The translations under genes were made by a program, and so were the position numbers. This document shows, piece after piece, positions 24,731 through 33,773 of a DNA stretch of 64,000 nt (the first letter of the stretch is position 1; each line of letters begins with the position of its first letter). This DNA comes from Bog-756 sp049517675. Lineage in GTDB: Bacteria; Actinomycetota; Acidimicrobiia; Acidimicrobiales; RAAP-2. The stretch lies in NCBI GenBank assembly GCA_049517675.1, contig JBEKRV010000011.1, positions 1 through 64,000 of the forward strand, read 5' to 3'. The notes under the pieces are model-generated. The model worked only from the letters and a program-made list of their open reading frames with translations. It made no database searches and was not told the origin of the DNA.

Positions 24731-26539
24731 GTGTCGACCATCGGAACCACGCCGCCCCTGGCCGACGACCACGTCATCACCGGTCTGCTCGGGGGAGCGC
24801 AGCCTCGCGGTATCCCCCCGTCACCGGGCCAGACTGTGGTCGATCAGGAGGCGTTGACGACCGCCGCCGCCCTGGTGCTCGTCCAGCGCTGCGCGTGGAC
24901 CCTGGTGTGGCTGGCCGTCCTGTCGACGTCGGTCGACTACTGGGGGGCGTGGTCGGTCGATCCGGTGGTCGCGGTCCTGTCACCGGTCTTCGTGCTGGTG
25001 TCGTTGACCGGTGCGGCACTGGTGTGGATCGTCCGGCGGCCCCTCTCGCCGGCCATGCAGGGGGCGGGACTCCTCGTGGCCCTGGCCGTGGCCACCGCGT
25101 CCCAGGCCACCTCCATCAGCCAGCGCCGCTTCTACACGACCGACTCGGCCGCGTTCAACGACGTGGCGACCCGCGCATTCGTGGCCGGGAGGAACCCGTA
25201 CACGACCTCGATGGCCGCCGCCGCGCACCTGCTCCGGCCGGCGTACCAGTACTGGACCTACCAGCTCGACGGGGGGCACGCCCTCGGGGTGTCCTACCCG
25301 GCGGGGTCGTTCCTCCTGCAGGCCCCCTTCGACGCCCTCGGGCTCCACCACATGGTCACCGACTGGGTCGACCTCGGCGCCTGGCTGGTCGCCGTCGTCC
25401 TGGTGTTCGCCATGCTCCCGTCCTTCCTGCGGTGGCTGGCGCCCCTGCTCCTCCTCACCGCGGTGTTCGCCGGGGCGTTCGGCAACGGCGGGACGGACGG
25501 GCTGTTCCTCCCCTTCCTGGTGGTGGCCGTTTGGCGGTGGGACCGGTACCCGGGTCGGGCGGTGGCGTGGCTGCCGGCCTGGGTGGGACCGGTCTGTCTC
25601 GGGGTGGCCTGCTCGATCAAGCAGACCCCGTGGTTCTGCGTCCCCTTCCTGGTGATCGGGGTGGCGTGCGAGTCGCGCCGGGCCGGCGGTTCTCCGGTGG
25701 CCACCGCCCTCCGCTACGCCGGGCTGGTCGTGGCCACCTTCGTGCTGGTCGACCTGCCGTTCATCGTCTGGTCGCCGGTGGCGTGGCTGAAAGGTGCGCT
25801 GCTCCCCATCGCCTCCCCGCTGATCCCCGACGGCCAGGGCCTGATCGCCGTCGCGATCCACGGCCTGACCGGGGGGGTGGTGCTGACGTGGATGTCGGCG
25901 GCCTCGGTCCTGGCGCTCGTGGCCATGCTGGCGGCGTTCGCCCTCTGGGAGCCCCGGCTGAAGCGGTCGTGGCTGTTCCTGGTGCCGCTGGTCCTGTTCC
26001 TGCCCGACCGGAGCCTGTCGAGCTACCTGGTCGACTTCGTGCCGGTCGCGCTGGTGGCGGCCGTGAGCGTGACCGTCGACCGTGCGCCGGACCGGGCGGG
26101 CGCCCGGCGACCGGGAGCGGCCGCACTGGCGGTCGGGCTCCCGGCCATGGCCTCCCTGGTCCTGCTGGTCGTGGCCTTCACCTCGGCCCCCCTCGCGGTC
26201 GGCGTGCGCGGGTTCGCGGTGGCGCCCGACGCCGTCGACGGGTTCAACTTCGCCAGCCTGGAGGTGACCGTGCACAACGGGTACCCGGCGGCCGTGACGC
26301 CCCACTTCATGGTCTCGTCCGGCGGCGGCCACCCGTCCGGGTTCTGGCGGGCCACCGTGGTGCACGGCACCTTGCCGGTGGCCCCGGGGGCGACCACCGA
26401 GTTCACCCTGCGCCCGTCCAACGCCACTCCGGCGCCCGCCACCGGGCAGTGGTGGCTGGTCGATGCGTACACCACCTCGCCCGACGCGCTGTCTACGTCG
26501 CCGCTCCAGCACTGGTCGTCGCCGAAGGGGGGCCACTGA
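24731..26539 (+). CDS. Polytopic membrane protein, GT-C glycosyltransferase-like
   Basis: A 602-residue protein with about eleven hydrophobic segments and a soluble C-terminal domain of about 130 residues with beta-sandwich character (FNFASLEVTVHNGYPAAVTPHF). An acidic, aromatic first loop (TTDSAAFNDVATRAFVAGRNPYTTSM) resembles the substrate loops of GT-C sugar transferases, including the NPY motif common in that fold. No specific family can be named with confidence. GTG start with AGGAG just upstream. Its 3' end overlaps the convergent GT87 gene by 47 nt, and all genes around are membrane glycosyltransferases. Confidence 0.6.
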   Translation: MSTIGTTPPLADDHVITGLLGGAQPRGIPPSPGQTVVDQEALTTAAALVLVQRCAWTLVWLAVLSTSVDYWGAWSVDPVVAVLSPVFVLVSLTGAALVWIVRRPLSPAMQGAGLLVALAVATASQATSISQRRFYTTDSAAFNDVATRAFVAGRNPYTTSMAAAAHLLRPAYQYWTYQLDGGHALGVSYPAGSFLLQAPFDALGLHHMVTDWVDLGAWLVAVVLVFAMLPSFLRWLAPLLLLTAVFAGAFGNGGTDGLFLPFLVVAVWRWDRYPGRAVAWLPAWVGPVCLGVACSIKQTPWFCVPFLVIGVACESRRAGGSPVATALRYAGLVVATFVLVDLPFIVWSPVAWLKGALLPIASPLIPDGQGLIAVAIHGLTGGVVLTWMSAASVLALVAMLAAFALWEPRLKRSWLFLVPLVLFLPDRSLSSYLVDFVPVALVAAVSVTVDRAPDRAGARRPGAAALAVGLPAMASLVLLVVAFTSAPLAVGVRGFAVAPDAVDGFNFASLEVTVHNGYPAAVTPHFMVSSGGGHPSGFWRATVVHGTLPVAPGATTEFTLRPSNATPAPATGQWWLVDAYTTSPDALSTSPLQHWSSPKGGH

Positions 26540-27764
26540 CCCCCCCGGGGACAGGGCGTGACCGCCGACGCACGGCGAGGAGGACCGTCACCCCGACCAG
26601 GAATGCCACCATGAGCAGGAAGGACGAACTGCCGGCGGGCAGTGTCCAGCCGTGCTCGTGCAGCTCGGCGGTGCCCGCGCTCGGCACCCGCTCGAGCGGC
26701 GCCCACCACAGGACGAGCGCTCCGGCGGCGGCCCACACCCAGCCGCCCGCCGGTCGGTCGGGCGCGCACGCCAGCCACAGCAGGATCGGGATCGCCCACA
26801 CCAGGTGGTGCTCCCAGGTGATGGGGGATGCCATCATCCCCGTCGTGGCGCACACCAGGACTCCGAGCAACGGGGACGAGTCCTTCCACGCCCAGCGGGC
26901 CAGCGCGATGCCCGCGACCACGACCACCGCGCCGAGGGCGTCGACCACGGGCGGCGACACCACCGCGTGGACCGCCCGGTCGAGCGCCCCCTGCAGGCTC
27001 TGCTCGAGGTAGAAGTAGGGCACCCCCACCCGCGACGAGTCCGTGGCGTACCTCGTCCAGTACTCCCACGAGACCCTGGGGTCGAGGAGCCCGGCCAGGA
27101 CCGAGCAGGCGACGAACGAGGCGAGTGCCGTCCATGCCGCCCGGACCTGGCGGGTCACGAACAGGTACGGGACGAAGACCAGCGGGATCAGCTTGACCGC
27201 GGCGGCCGCCCCGAGGAGCACGCCGCGGGGGAGCGTCCGGCGGCCGATCCGCACGGTGGTGGTGAGGTCGGCCAGGATCAGGGCGCACAGGACCAGGTTC
27301 ACCTGGCCGAAGTAGAAGGTCAGGCGCACCGGGTCGAGGAGGAACGACGGCCCGGCCAGGACCAGGGCCCACAGGTACAGGCGGGCCCGGTCGATGTCGG
27401 GCCTCGCCGCGTGGAGCGAGAGCACCAGCACCGCATACAGGCTGAGCACGTTGACGGCGGCCCACACCAGCTGGGCCGCCTGGGTGGGGAGGAGCGCGAG
27501 GGGGCCGAAGGCCAGGGCCGCGACCGGTGGGTAGGTGAACGGCAGGTGGGTGGCATTCGGGAGGTGGGCCAGGTAGAGGCGCCCGTCGACGAGGTGGTGG
27601 GCCCCCATGAGGTAGACGGCGAAGTCGAGCTGCGCCCGGTGCCACGTGACGGTCACGACCCGGACGAGCAGCCACCCGAGGGAGAGCGCCCCGAGGACGG
27701 ACATGCCCACGATCCAGCCCGTGGTCGGGTGCCGGCTCGCGGTGTCGTCCGCTACGGCGTCCAA
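26493..27764 (-). CDS. GT87-family (DUF2029) mannosyltransferase-like membrane protein
   Basis: A roughly 423-residue polytopic protein. The first external loop is LDFAVYLMGAHHLVDGRLYL, followed by FTYPPVAAL, which is the D...YPP pattern of GT87 polyprenol-phosphate-mannose-dependent alpha-1,2-mannosyltransferases such as PimE. YFGQVNLVLCALIL and GAAAAVKLIPL also fit that family. It probably elongates a mannosylated lipid or glycan outside the membrane. The N-terminus is uncertain: TTG 27764 overlaps the preceding stop and keeps the polar leader, while GTG 27710 or ATG 27704 would begin at the first helix. It is last in the trpS operon. Confidence 0.75.
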   Translation of the reverse strand: MDAVADDTASRHPTTGWIVGMSVLGALSLGWLLVRVVTVTWHRAQLDFAVYLMGAHHLVDGRLYLAHLPNATHLPFTYPPVAALAFGPLALLPTQAAQLVWAAVNVLSLYAVLVLSLHAARPDIDRARLYLWALVLAGPSFLLDPVRLTFYFGQVNLVLCALILADLTTTVRIGRRTLPRGVLLGAAAAVKLIPLVFVPYLFVTRQVRAAWTALASFVACSVLAGLLDPRVSWEYWTRYATDSSRVGVPYFYLEQSLQGALDRAVHAVVSPPVVDALGAVVVVAGIALARWAWKDSSPLLGVLVCATTGMMASPITWEHHLVWAIPILLWLACAPDRPAGGWVWAAAGALVLWWAPLERVPSAGTAELHEHGWTLPAGSSSFLLMVAFLVGVTVLLAVRRRSRPVPGGVSGPPSATTSAGAAT

Positions 27765-28969
27765 AGCGTCCCGCCCATGGCCAGGATGCCCAGGGCGGCC
27801 ATGCACAGCGCGGACAGGCCGAGGACCACCTCGAACCACAGGGGGGGGAGCTTGGCCCCGACCACCCCGAGGAGCGGAAAGCCACGGAGCAGCAGCCGGG
27901 GGGTGACCCCGATGATCGGTGACATCGCTCCGAGCACGAGGACGCCGACGACGTAGCCGATCCAGGTGGCCGGCGGGCGGGCCCGGAAGAAGAGGACGAG
28001 GAGCCCGATGGCCACGAGCACCGAGACACCCTTGACCCCCTCGTTGATGCTGGCGAGCCCGTGGCCGAACAGCTGGCCGAGGGCGGTCGGGATCCCGTCG
28101 AAGTACGCGCCGCTCTGCCACCCCGCCCGCTGGGCCCGGAAGTACTCGAACGGGGAGCCGGTGTGGGCCCACAGGTACCCGAAGAACGCCAGCACCCCGA
28201 GGGGGGTGAGGATCGGTGCGGCCAGGGCCCGCCAGTCGCGCTCGGTGCGGATGGCGACCACCGCGGCCACGATGCACGGCACGATCACCGCGCCGGCCAC
28301 CGGATCGGCGGTGGCGGCCAGGGCGGCGCACACCCCGGCGACCACCCAGCGCTCCCGGCGCAGCGCCAACAGGGTGCACGCGACGAGGAGGATGGTCACC
28401 CCCTCGGAGTACACCAGGCTGAGCACGAGGGCGCCGGGGGAGAAGAAGACCAGCGCGGTGCCCCTGTCGGCGCCCGTCGCTCCGAAGACGTCCCGGAGCA
28501 TCCACCACACGGCCACCGAGGCGGCCACGCCGACCAGGAAGGTGGTGAGCAGCCCCGAGACGGTGAAGCCGAATCCGGTGACCAGGTGGGTGAACCGGAC
28601 GAGCAGCGGGAGGAGGGGGAAGAACCCGAGGTCGGACTGGGCGGGATTGCCGACGCCGGGGGGGATCCGGCTCACGTAGCCGCCGCTGGCGATGGACAGG
28701 TACCAATTGCTGTCCCACACGGTCAGGACGTTCGACACGGGTTGGATCCCGTTGGAGGCGACGGCCCCGGCCACCAGCAGCATGCCGACCCGGGAGGCGA
28801 CGTAGATGAGGACCGGCCGTAGGGACCGGGTGAGGATCCACCGGGCCCGTGACCCGGTCGGCCCGTCGACCGCGGCCTCGGCTACCGGAGCGGTCCCTGC
28901 CCCGACCGGGTCGACACCGGGTCCGGTAGCGGTGTCGGCCCCGGCCGTCGTGGGTGACTCGGTGGTCAT
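27752..28969 (-). CDS. PIG-V-like mannosyltransferase family membrane protein
   Basis: A 405-residue membrane protein with an approximately 45-residue polar N-terminus, then about nine hydrophobic segments. The diagnostic loop is TVWDSNWYLSIASGGYV, which matches the D-x-x-W-Y motif of PIG-V/GPI mannosyltransferase-2-like bacterial proteins. FFPLLPLLVR is also typical of them. These use polyprenol-phosphate mannose. It starts with an ATG overlapping the trpS stop codon (ATGA), and its 3' end overlaps or abuts the GT87 gene, so trpS and two mannosyltransferases appear to be read from one mRNA. Confidence 0.75.
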   Translation of the reverse strand: MTTESPTTAGADTATGPGVDPVGAGTAPVAEAAVDGPTGSRARWILTRSLRPVLIYVASRVGMLLVAGAVASNGIQPVSNVLTVWDSNWYLSIASGGYVSRIPPGVGNPAQSDLGFFPLLPLLVRFTHLVTGFGFTVSGLLTTFLVGVAASVAVWWMLRDVFGATGADRGTALVFFSPGALVLSLVYSEGVTILLVACTLLALRRERWVVAGVCAALAATADPVAGAVIVPCIVAAVVAIRTERDWRALAAPILTPLGVLAFFGYLWAHTGSPFEYFRAQRAGWQSGAYFDGIPTALGQLFGHGLASINEGVKGVSVLVAIGLLVLFFRARPPATWIGYVVGVLVLGAMSPIIGVTPRLLLRGFPLLGVVGAKLPPLWFEVVLGLSALCMAALGILAMGGTLWTP

Positions 28970-29949
28970 GCCGGGGCGAGCAACCCGATCGCCGCCGCGG
29001 CCCGGGCATAGGTGGCGGCGGCCACCGCGGTGGCCTTCTCGGCGCCCGTCGCCAACAGCTCCCGGACGGCCCCGGGGTCGGCGTCCAGCTCCCTCCGCCG
29101 GGCCTGGACGGGCCGCAGCAGCTCGACCAGGGCCTCGGCGGTGTCGGCCTTCAGGTCGCCGTAGCGCTGGTAGGAGCCGGCCACCTGCTCGGGCGTGCGT
29201 CCCGTCGACACGGCGAGCAGTTCGAGCAGGTTGGACAGGCCGGGCTTGTGCTCGGGGTCGAAGCGGACCTCGCCGTCGGTGTCGGTCACCGCCTTGGTGA
29301 TCTTGCGGGTGATCTGGGCCGGATCGTCCATGAGGAGCACGGTGCCGAGGGGCGAGTTGAGCGACTTCGACATCTTGCGCTCCGGGTGCTGGAGGTCCAT
29401 CACCCGGGCACCGGCCGCGGGGATCGCCGCCTCGGGGACCACCAGCGTGTCGCCGTAGCGGTGGTTGAACCGGTGGGCCAGGGTCCGTGCGAGCTCGAGG
29501 TGTTGACGCTGGTCGTCGCCGACCGGCACCCGCTGGGCGTCGTAGAGGACGATGTCGGCGGCCATCAGCACGGGGTAGGTGAACAGGCCGACCCGGGCGG
29601 ACTCCTGACCTGCGCCCTTGTCCTTGAACTGGGTCATCCGCTCGAGCTCGCCCATGGCCGCGGTGCACTCGAGCAGCCAGGTCATCTGGGTGTGCTGGAC
29701 CACGTGGCTCTGGACGAACAGCGTGCACCGGTCGGGATCGAGGCCTGCCGCCACCAGGTCGAGGGCGGTGTCGTGGGTCCGGGCCCGCAGCTCGGCCGGG
29801 TCGATCTCGAGGGTGAGCGCGTGGAGGTCGACCACGCAGTAGAAGGCGTCGTGGGCGTTCTGGTCCTCGATCCAGTTGCGGATGGCCCCGAGGTAGTTGC
29901 CGAGGTGGAGGTCGCCGCTGGGCTGGATCCCGGAGAGTACGCGTGCCAT
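28966..29949 (-). CDS. trpS: Tryptophanyl-tRNA synthetase
   Basis: A 327-residue class Ic synthetase. The HIGH-type motif is GDLHLGNYLGA (HLGN at residues 15-18) and KMSKSLNS lies near residue 190. The Trp pocket region VDLHALT and the GDDQRQHLELAR stretch are conserved. It charges tRNA-Trp. ATG 29949 was chosen because MARVLSGIQPSGDLHLG is the normal N-terminus. It is divergent from scpA with about 120 bp between the starts. No attenuator or T-box was seen in that leader. Confidence 0.95.
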   Translation of the reverse strand: MARVLSGIQPSGDLHLGNYLGAIRNWIEDQNAHDAFYCVVDLHALTLEIDPAELRARTHDTALDLVAAGLDPDRCTLFVQSHVVQHTQMTWLLECTAAMGELERMTQFKDKGAGQESARVGLFTYPVLMAADIVLYDAQRVPVGDDQRQHLELARTLAHRFNHRYGDTLVVPEAAIPAAGARVMDLQHPERKMSKSLNSPLGTVLLMDDPAQITRKITKAVTDTDGEVRFDPEHKPGLSNLLELLAVSTGRTPEQVAGSYQRYGDLKADTAEALVELLRPVQARRRELDADPGAVRELLATGAEKATAVAAATYARAAAAIGLLAPA

Positions 29950-30070
29950 AAGTGGGTCATCGTACGCCCTGGGCGCCCGGGCACGGCTCCGTGGGAGCGG
30001 GCCGGGGCGCACCGGACGGCCGGGGCGCGGGATGAACGGGCACGCCACTCCCAGCCGGTATCGTTCGACC

Positions 30071-30853
30071 GTGGCCGCGACCGTCTCCATCCCCGCCTTC
30101 GAAGGGCCCATCGACACGCTGCTGCAGCTGGTCACCGGTCACCAGCTCGACATCTTCGACATCCCGCTCGCCGACATCGTCGACGCCTTCGTGGCCGAGG
30201 TCGCCTCGTGGACCGAGGTCGACCTCGCCGTCCTGTCCGAGTTCCTGGTGGTCGGGGCCGTCCTGGTCGAGCTCAAGTCGCGCCGGCTCCTGCCCGGCAG
30301 CGGCGAGGTGGAGCCCGACGAGGAGCTGGTCGGCTGGGAGGAGCGGGACCTCCTCCTCGCCCGGCTGCTCGAGTGCCAGGCCTACTCGGCTGCGGCCGAC
30401 GGGTTCGCCCTCCTCATCGAGCGGGCGGCCCGATCGGTCCCCCGGACCGCCGGCCTCGACCCCGACCTGGTCGTCCGGGCCCCGGACCTCCTGGAGGGGG
30501 TCACCCCCGAGCAGGTGGCCGAGGCGTTCATGCGCGCCACGGCCGAACGGCCGGCCCCGGTGGTCGACCTCCACCACGTGACGGTCGACGCGGTCACCGT
30601 GGCCGACGCCGTCGCCGAGCTCGCCCTCCGGTTGCCCCGGTCGGGACGGTCCACCTTCCGCCAGCTCACCGGCCACCTCACCTCACGCATCGAGATCATC
30701 GTCCGCTTCCTCGCCCTGCTCGAACTGTGCAAGCAGGGGAGGGTCTCCCTCGACCAGGGCCTGGCCTTCGGCGACCTCGAGGTCGAGTGGGTGCCGACGG
30801 CGCCGGCCACCGTGTCGATCGGAATCGGCCCGACCGACGAGTACGAGGGTTGA
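30071..30853 (+). CDS. scpA: Segregation and condensation protein A
   Basis: A 260-residue kleisin. The N-terminal helices with FEGPIDTLLQLV and HQLDIFDIPLADI match ScpA, and the C-terminal winged helix contains TFRQLTGHLTSRIEIIVRFLALLELCKQGRV. ScpA bridges the SMC heads and binds ScpB. GTG 30071 is chosen because a TATCGT hexamer ends 6 nt before it and because VSIPAFEGPID is the usual beginning; ATG 30032 is in frame but adds 13 unconserved residues. The next gene is scpB, 2 nt away. Confidence 0.92.
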   Translation: MAATVSIPAFEGPIDTLLQLVTGHQLDIFDIPLADIVDAFVAEVASWTEVDLAVLSEFLVVGAVLVELKSRRLLPGSGEVEPDEELVGWEERDLLLARLLECQAYSAAADGFALLIERAARSVPRTAGLDPDLVVRAPDLLEGVTPEQVAEAFMRATAERPAPVVDLHHVTVDAVTVADAVAELALRLPRSGRSTFRQLTGHLTSRIEIIVRFLALLELCKQGRVSLDQGLAFGDLEVEWVPTAPATVSIGIGPTDEYEG

Positions 30854-30855
30854 GC

Positions 30856-31428
30856 GTGGCGCTGTCGCCCGAAGCCAGGGCCGTCGAGGCCGTCCTCGTC
30901 GTCGCGGTGGAACCGGTCCCTCCGGGCCTGCTGGCCGAGCTCCTCGAACTCCCCGCGGACCGGATCGACCCGATCTGCGACGAGCTGATCGAGTCCTGCC
31001 GGGAGGGCCGGCGCGGTTTCGAGGTCGTCCGTATCGCCGGCGGCCTGCGGATCCAGACCCATCCCGACCTCGCCCCCTACGTCGAGCGGTTCGCCAACGT
31101 CGGGGTGTCGTCGCGGCTGTCGGCCGCGGCGCTCGAGACGCTGGCCATCGTGGCCTACAAGCAGCCGGTGAGCAGGGCCCAGGTCGCGGCCCTGCGGGGC
31201 GTCAACGTGGACGGTGTGGTGCGGCTGCTCGAGCACCGTGGCTACATCACCCCGGTGGGACGGGCCGCCGGGCCCGGCCAGGCGGTCCTCTACGCGACCA
31301 CGGACGCCTTCCTGGAGCGGCTCGGCCTCGACCGGCTCGACCAGCTGCCGCCGGTGGAGGACCTGCTGCCCGGGCCCGAGACGCTCGCCGAGCTCGAGGA
31401 GCAGATGCGCCCGGTCTCCGATGGCTGA
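30856..31428 (+). CDS. scpB: Segregation and condensation protein B
   Basis: A 190-residue protein with two winged-helix domains. AVEAVLVVAVEPVPPGLLAELL opens the first; LSAAALETLAIVAYKQPVSRAQVAALRGVNVDGVVRLLEHRGYI, the strongest ScpB hallmark, covers the second. It dimerises and holds ScpA on the SMC complex. GTG 30856 follows the scpA stop by 2 nt; a TTG overlapping that stop at 30850 is possible. Its last 8 nt overlap the start of rluB, so scpA, scpB and rluB are one translational chain, as in most actinobacteria. Confidence 0.92.
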   Translation: MALSPEARAVEAVLVVAVEPVPPGLLAELLELPADRIDPICDELIESCREGRRGFEVVRIAGGLRIQTHPDLAPYVERFANVGVSSRLSAAALETLAIVAYKQPVSRAQVAALRGVNVDGVVRLLEHRGYITPVGRAAGPGQAVLYATTDAFLERLGLDRLDQLPPVEDLLPGPETLAELEEQMRPVSDG

Positions 31429-32287
31429 GGGCCCCGGCCCCGAGGTTCGAGACACCGGAGGCGACGAGACGGGCGGGCCGGCGCAGGGGGGGACCCTCCA
31501 CGGCGGTGAGCGCCTGCAGAAGGTGCTCGCCCGGACCGGCGTGGGCTCGCGCCGGGTGTGCGAGGACCTCATCGTCGACGGCCGGGTGACGGTGAACGGC
31601 GAGATCCCCGTCCTCGGTCGACGGGTGGACGCGGAGGTCGACGTCATCGAGCTCGACGGGGTGCCGCTCCCGGTCCGCCCGGGACTCGTCCACTACCTGG
31701 TCAACAAGCCGGCAGGTGTCGTCTCGACGGCGGAGGACACCCACGGGCGCCCGACGGTGGTCGCCCTCGTCCCCCCCGGACCCCGCGCCTACCCGGTGGG
31801 ACGCCTCGACATGGACTCCGAGGGCCTCATCATCGTGACCAACGACGGCGAGCTCACCCACCGGCTGACCCACCCCTCGTTCGGCGTGCCCAAGGAGTAC
31901 CTGGTCCAGGTGGAGGGAGAGCCGTCGGCCGGGGCCGTCCGGAGCCTGCGCGAGGGCGTGGAGCTCGAGGACGGCCCGACCGCGCCGGCCCGGGTGGCGG
32001 TGGTGGCACCGTCGTTGCTCCGCATGGTCATCCACGAGGGGCGCAACCGGCAGATCCGACGGATGTGCGAGGCGATCGGCCACCCGGTGGTCCGCCTGGT
32101 GCGGACCCGCATCGGGCCCCTCGCCGACCCGTCGCTCACCCCCGGCTCCTACCGTCCGCTGACCTTCGACGAGGTGCGGGGGCTGGCCGCCGCCGCCGTT
32201 CCCGCCGACGGCATCGCCGACGCCGACCGGCACCCGGTGGGCCCCGACGGCGGACCGGCCGGCGCCGCCGTGCCGCCCCCTGGGTAA
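31421..32287 (+). CDS. rluB: 23S rRNA pseudouridine synthase, RluB/RsuA family
   Basis: A 288-residue enzyme. An S4 domain (ERLQKVLARTGVGSRRVCEDLI) precedes the catalytic domain with the nucleophile Asp in GRLDMDSEGLIIVTNDGEL and later HEGRNRQIRRMCEAIGHPV. It modifies a uridine in 23S rRNA (U2605 in E. coli). A polar, Gly-rich N-terminal leader and a Gly/Pro-rich tail are extra to the fold. ATG 31421 overlaps the scpB end. The order scpA-scpB-rluB followed by cmk and der matches Rv1709-Rv1713, but here aroH, tyrA and aroA are inserted. Confidence 0.92.
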   Translation: MAEGPGPEVRDTGGDETGGPAQGGTLHGGERLQKVLARTGVGSRRVCEDLIVDGRVTVNGEIPVLGRRVDAEVDVIELDGVPLPVRPGLVHYLVNKPAGVVSTAEDTHGRPTVVALVPPGPRAYPVGRLDMDSEGLIIVTNDGELTHRLTHPSFGVPKEYLVQVEGEPSAGAVRSLREGVELEDGPTAPARVAVVAPSLLRMVIHEGRNRQIRRMCEAIGHPVVRLVRTRIGPLADPSLTPGSYRPLTFDEVRGLAAAAVPADGIADADRHPVGPDGGPAGAAVPPPG

Positions 32288-32299
32288 CATGCCTGCCTG

Positions 32300-32668
32300 A
32301 TGACGAGCACCCTGCGAGCGATCCGTGGCGCCACGACCGTCGACGAGGACTCCCCCGAGGCCATCAGCCCGCGGGTGGTGACCCTCCTCGAGAGCATCAT
32401 GGAGCGGAACGGCCTGGTCGAGGACGACATCGTGTCGATCCTGTTCACGGCGACCGAGGACATCGTGTCGATCTTCCCGGCGACGGCCGCCCGCACCATG
32501 GGCCTCGGCGCCGTGCCGCTCATCTGCGCACGCGAGCTGGCCATCGTCGGCTCGGTGCCCCGATGCATCCGGGTCATGCTCCACGTCACCACCGAGCGTC
32601 CGAGGGACCAGATCCACCACGTCTACCTCGAGGGCGCCCAGGGACTCCGTGACGACCTCCCCGACTGA
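32300..32668 (+). CDS. aroH: Chorismate mutase, AroH class
   Basis: A 122-residue monofunctional chorismate mutase of the AroH (Bacillus-type) fold. RAIRGATTV at the start, FTATEDIVSIFPATAAR in the middle, the VPLICARELAIVGSVPRCIRVMLHV strand with its Arg ligands, and the closing VYLEGAQGLRDDL match the trimeric pseudo-alpha-beta barrel. It converts chorismate to prephenate, the substrate of the next gene. It overlaps tyrA by 20 nt. A TAACAT hexamer ends 9 nt before the ATG. Confidence 0.92.
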   Translation: MTSTLRAIRGATTVDEDSPEAISPRVVTLLESIMERNGLVEDDIVSILFTATEDIVSIFPATAARTMGLGAVPLICARELAIVGSVPRCIRVMLHVTTERPRDQIHHVYLEGAQGLRDDLPD

Positions 32669-33773
32669 CGACCCGGGCACGGCGCGCACCGGTGGGCCCG
32701 GTCGGGCCATGGTCGTCGGAACCGGCCTGATCGGAGGATCGGTCGGCATGGCCCTGCGGTCCAAGGGCTGGTACGTCACCGGCACCGACGCCTCCCCGGG
32801 CACCGCGGCCCGAGCCGTCGAGCTCGGCGCCCTCGACGCGTTCGGCACCGACGTCGGCGCCGACCTGGTGGTGGTGGCGACCCCGGTGCACGTGGCCGCC
32901 GGCATCGTCTCGGAGATCCTCTCGTCGCCGGACTGGAACCCGGCCGCCGTGGTCACCGACGTCGGCGGGGTGAAGGGCCCCCTGGTCGCCGCCGTCGACA
33001 GTCCCCGGTTCGTGGGCGGCCACCCCATGGCCGGCAGCGAACAGGTCGGCGTCGACGGCGCATCGGCCGAGCTGTTCGTGGGTGCCACCTGGGTGCTCAC
33101 CCCGACACCGTCGACCGACCCGGCCGCCTACGCCAAGGTGCGCTCGGTGCTGGCCGAGTTCGGCGCCGACGTGGTCGCTCTCGACCCGTCCGAGCACGAC
33201 ACCCTGGTGGCCGTGGTGTCGCACGTGCCCCACCTGACGGCCGCCACGCTGATGGCCCTCGCCTCCGACGTCGGGGAGGAGCACGGCGCCCTGATGCAGC
33301 TGGCCGCCGGCGGGTTCCGCGACATGACCCGGATCGCCGCGGGCCAGCCCGCCATCTGGCCCGGGATCTGCGACGACAACGCCGACGCCATCGTGGCCAC
33401 GCTGGACCTCCTCATCGACTCGCTCGCCGACATGCGCCGGCGGGTCGCCGAGCGGGACCACGACTCCCTCCTCCACGTCCTCCAGCGGGCGGCCACCGCC
33501 CGCCGGGCCATGAGCGAGCGTGCGCCCCGGCCCGAGGAGCTGGTCGAGGTCCGGATCCCCGTCCAGGACCGCCCGGGCACGGTGGCCGAGATCCTCGTGC
33601 TCGCAACCGAGCTGGCCATCAACATCTACGACCTCGAGATCGCCCACTCGGTCGAGGGCGCCTGGGGGGTGCTGGTCGTGCTCGTCGACGCCGCGGCCGC
33701 GCCCACCCTCACCGGGGCCCTGGTCGGGAAGGGCTACCGCTCGAGCGTCACGCCGATCGGAACCGCCCGGTGA
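32649..33773 (+). CDS. tyrA: Prephenate dehydrogenase with C-terminal ACT domain
   Basis: A 374-residue enzyme. The NAD-binding loop is VGTGLIGGSVG (near residues 23-33), substrate residues lie in GGHPMAGSEQVGVDGA, and SHVPHLTAATLMALA carries the catalytic-region His. Residues from about 298 (VEVRIPVQDRPGTVAEIL) form an ACT domain, likely for feedback by tyrosine. It turns prephenate into 4-hydroxyphenylpyruvate. The GTG start lies inside aroH, and the stop overlaps the aroA GTG, forming an aroH-tyrA-aroA-cmk-plsC chain. Confidence 0.92.
   Translation: MTTSPTDDPGTARTGGPGRAMVVGTGLIGGSVGMALRSKGWYVTGTDASPGTAARAVELGALDAFGTDVGADLVVVATPVHVAAGIVSEILSSPDWNPAAVVTDVGGVKGPLVAAVDSPRFVGGHPMAGSEQVGVDGASAELFVGATWVLTPTPSTDPAAYAKVRSVLAEFGADVVALDPSEHDTLVAVVSHVPHLTAATLMALASDVGEEHGALMQLAAGGFRDMTRIAAGQPAIWPGICDDNADAIVATLDLLIDSLADMRRRVAERDHDSLLHVLQRAATARRAMSERAPRPEELVEVRIPVQDRPGTVAEILVLATELAINIYDLEIAHSVEGAWGVLVVLVDAAAAPTLTGALVGKGYRSSVTPIGTAR

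Noticed and set aside
29950..30070. T-box or trp attenuator before trpS
   Set aside because: No leader peptide with Trp codons, no T-box sequence and no alternative hairpins were seen.
28954..30855. Long plus-strand frame opposite trpS that continues into scpB
   Set aside because: Composition is typical of a reverse-frame shadow at high GC, and the real gene (scpB) starts at 30856.
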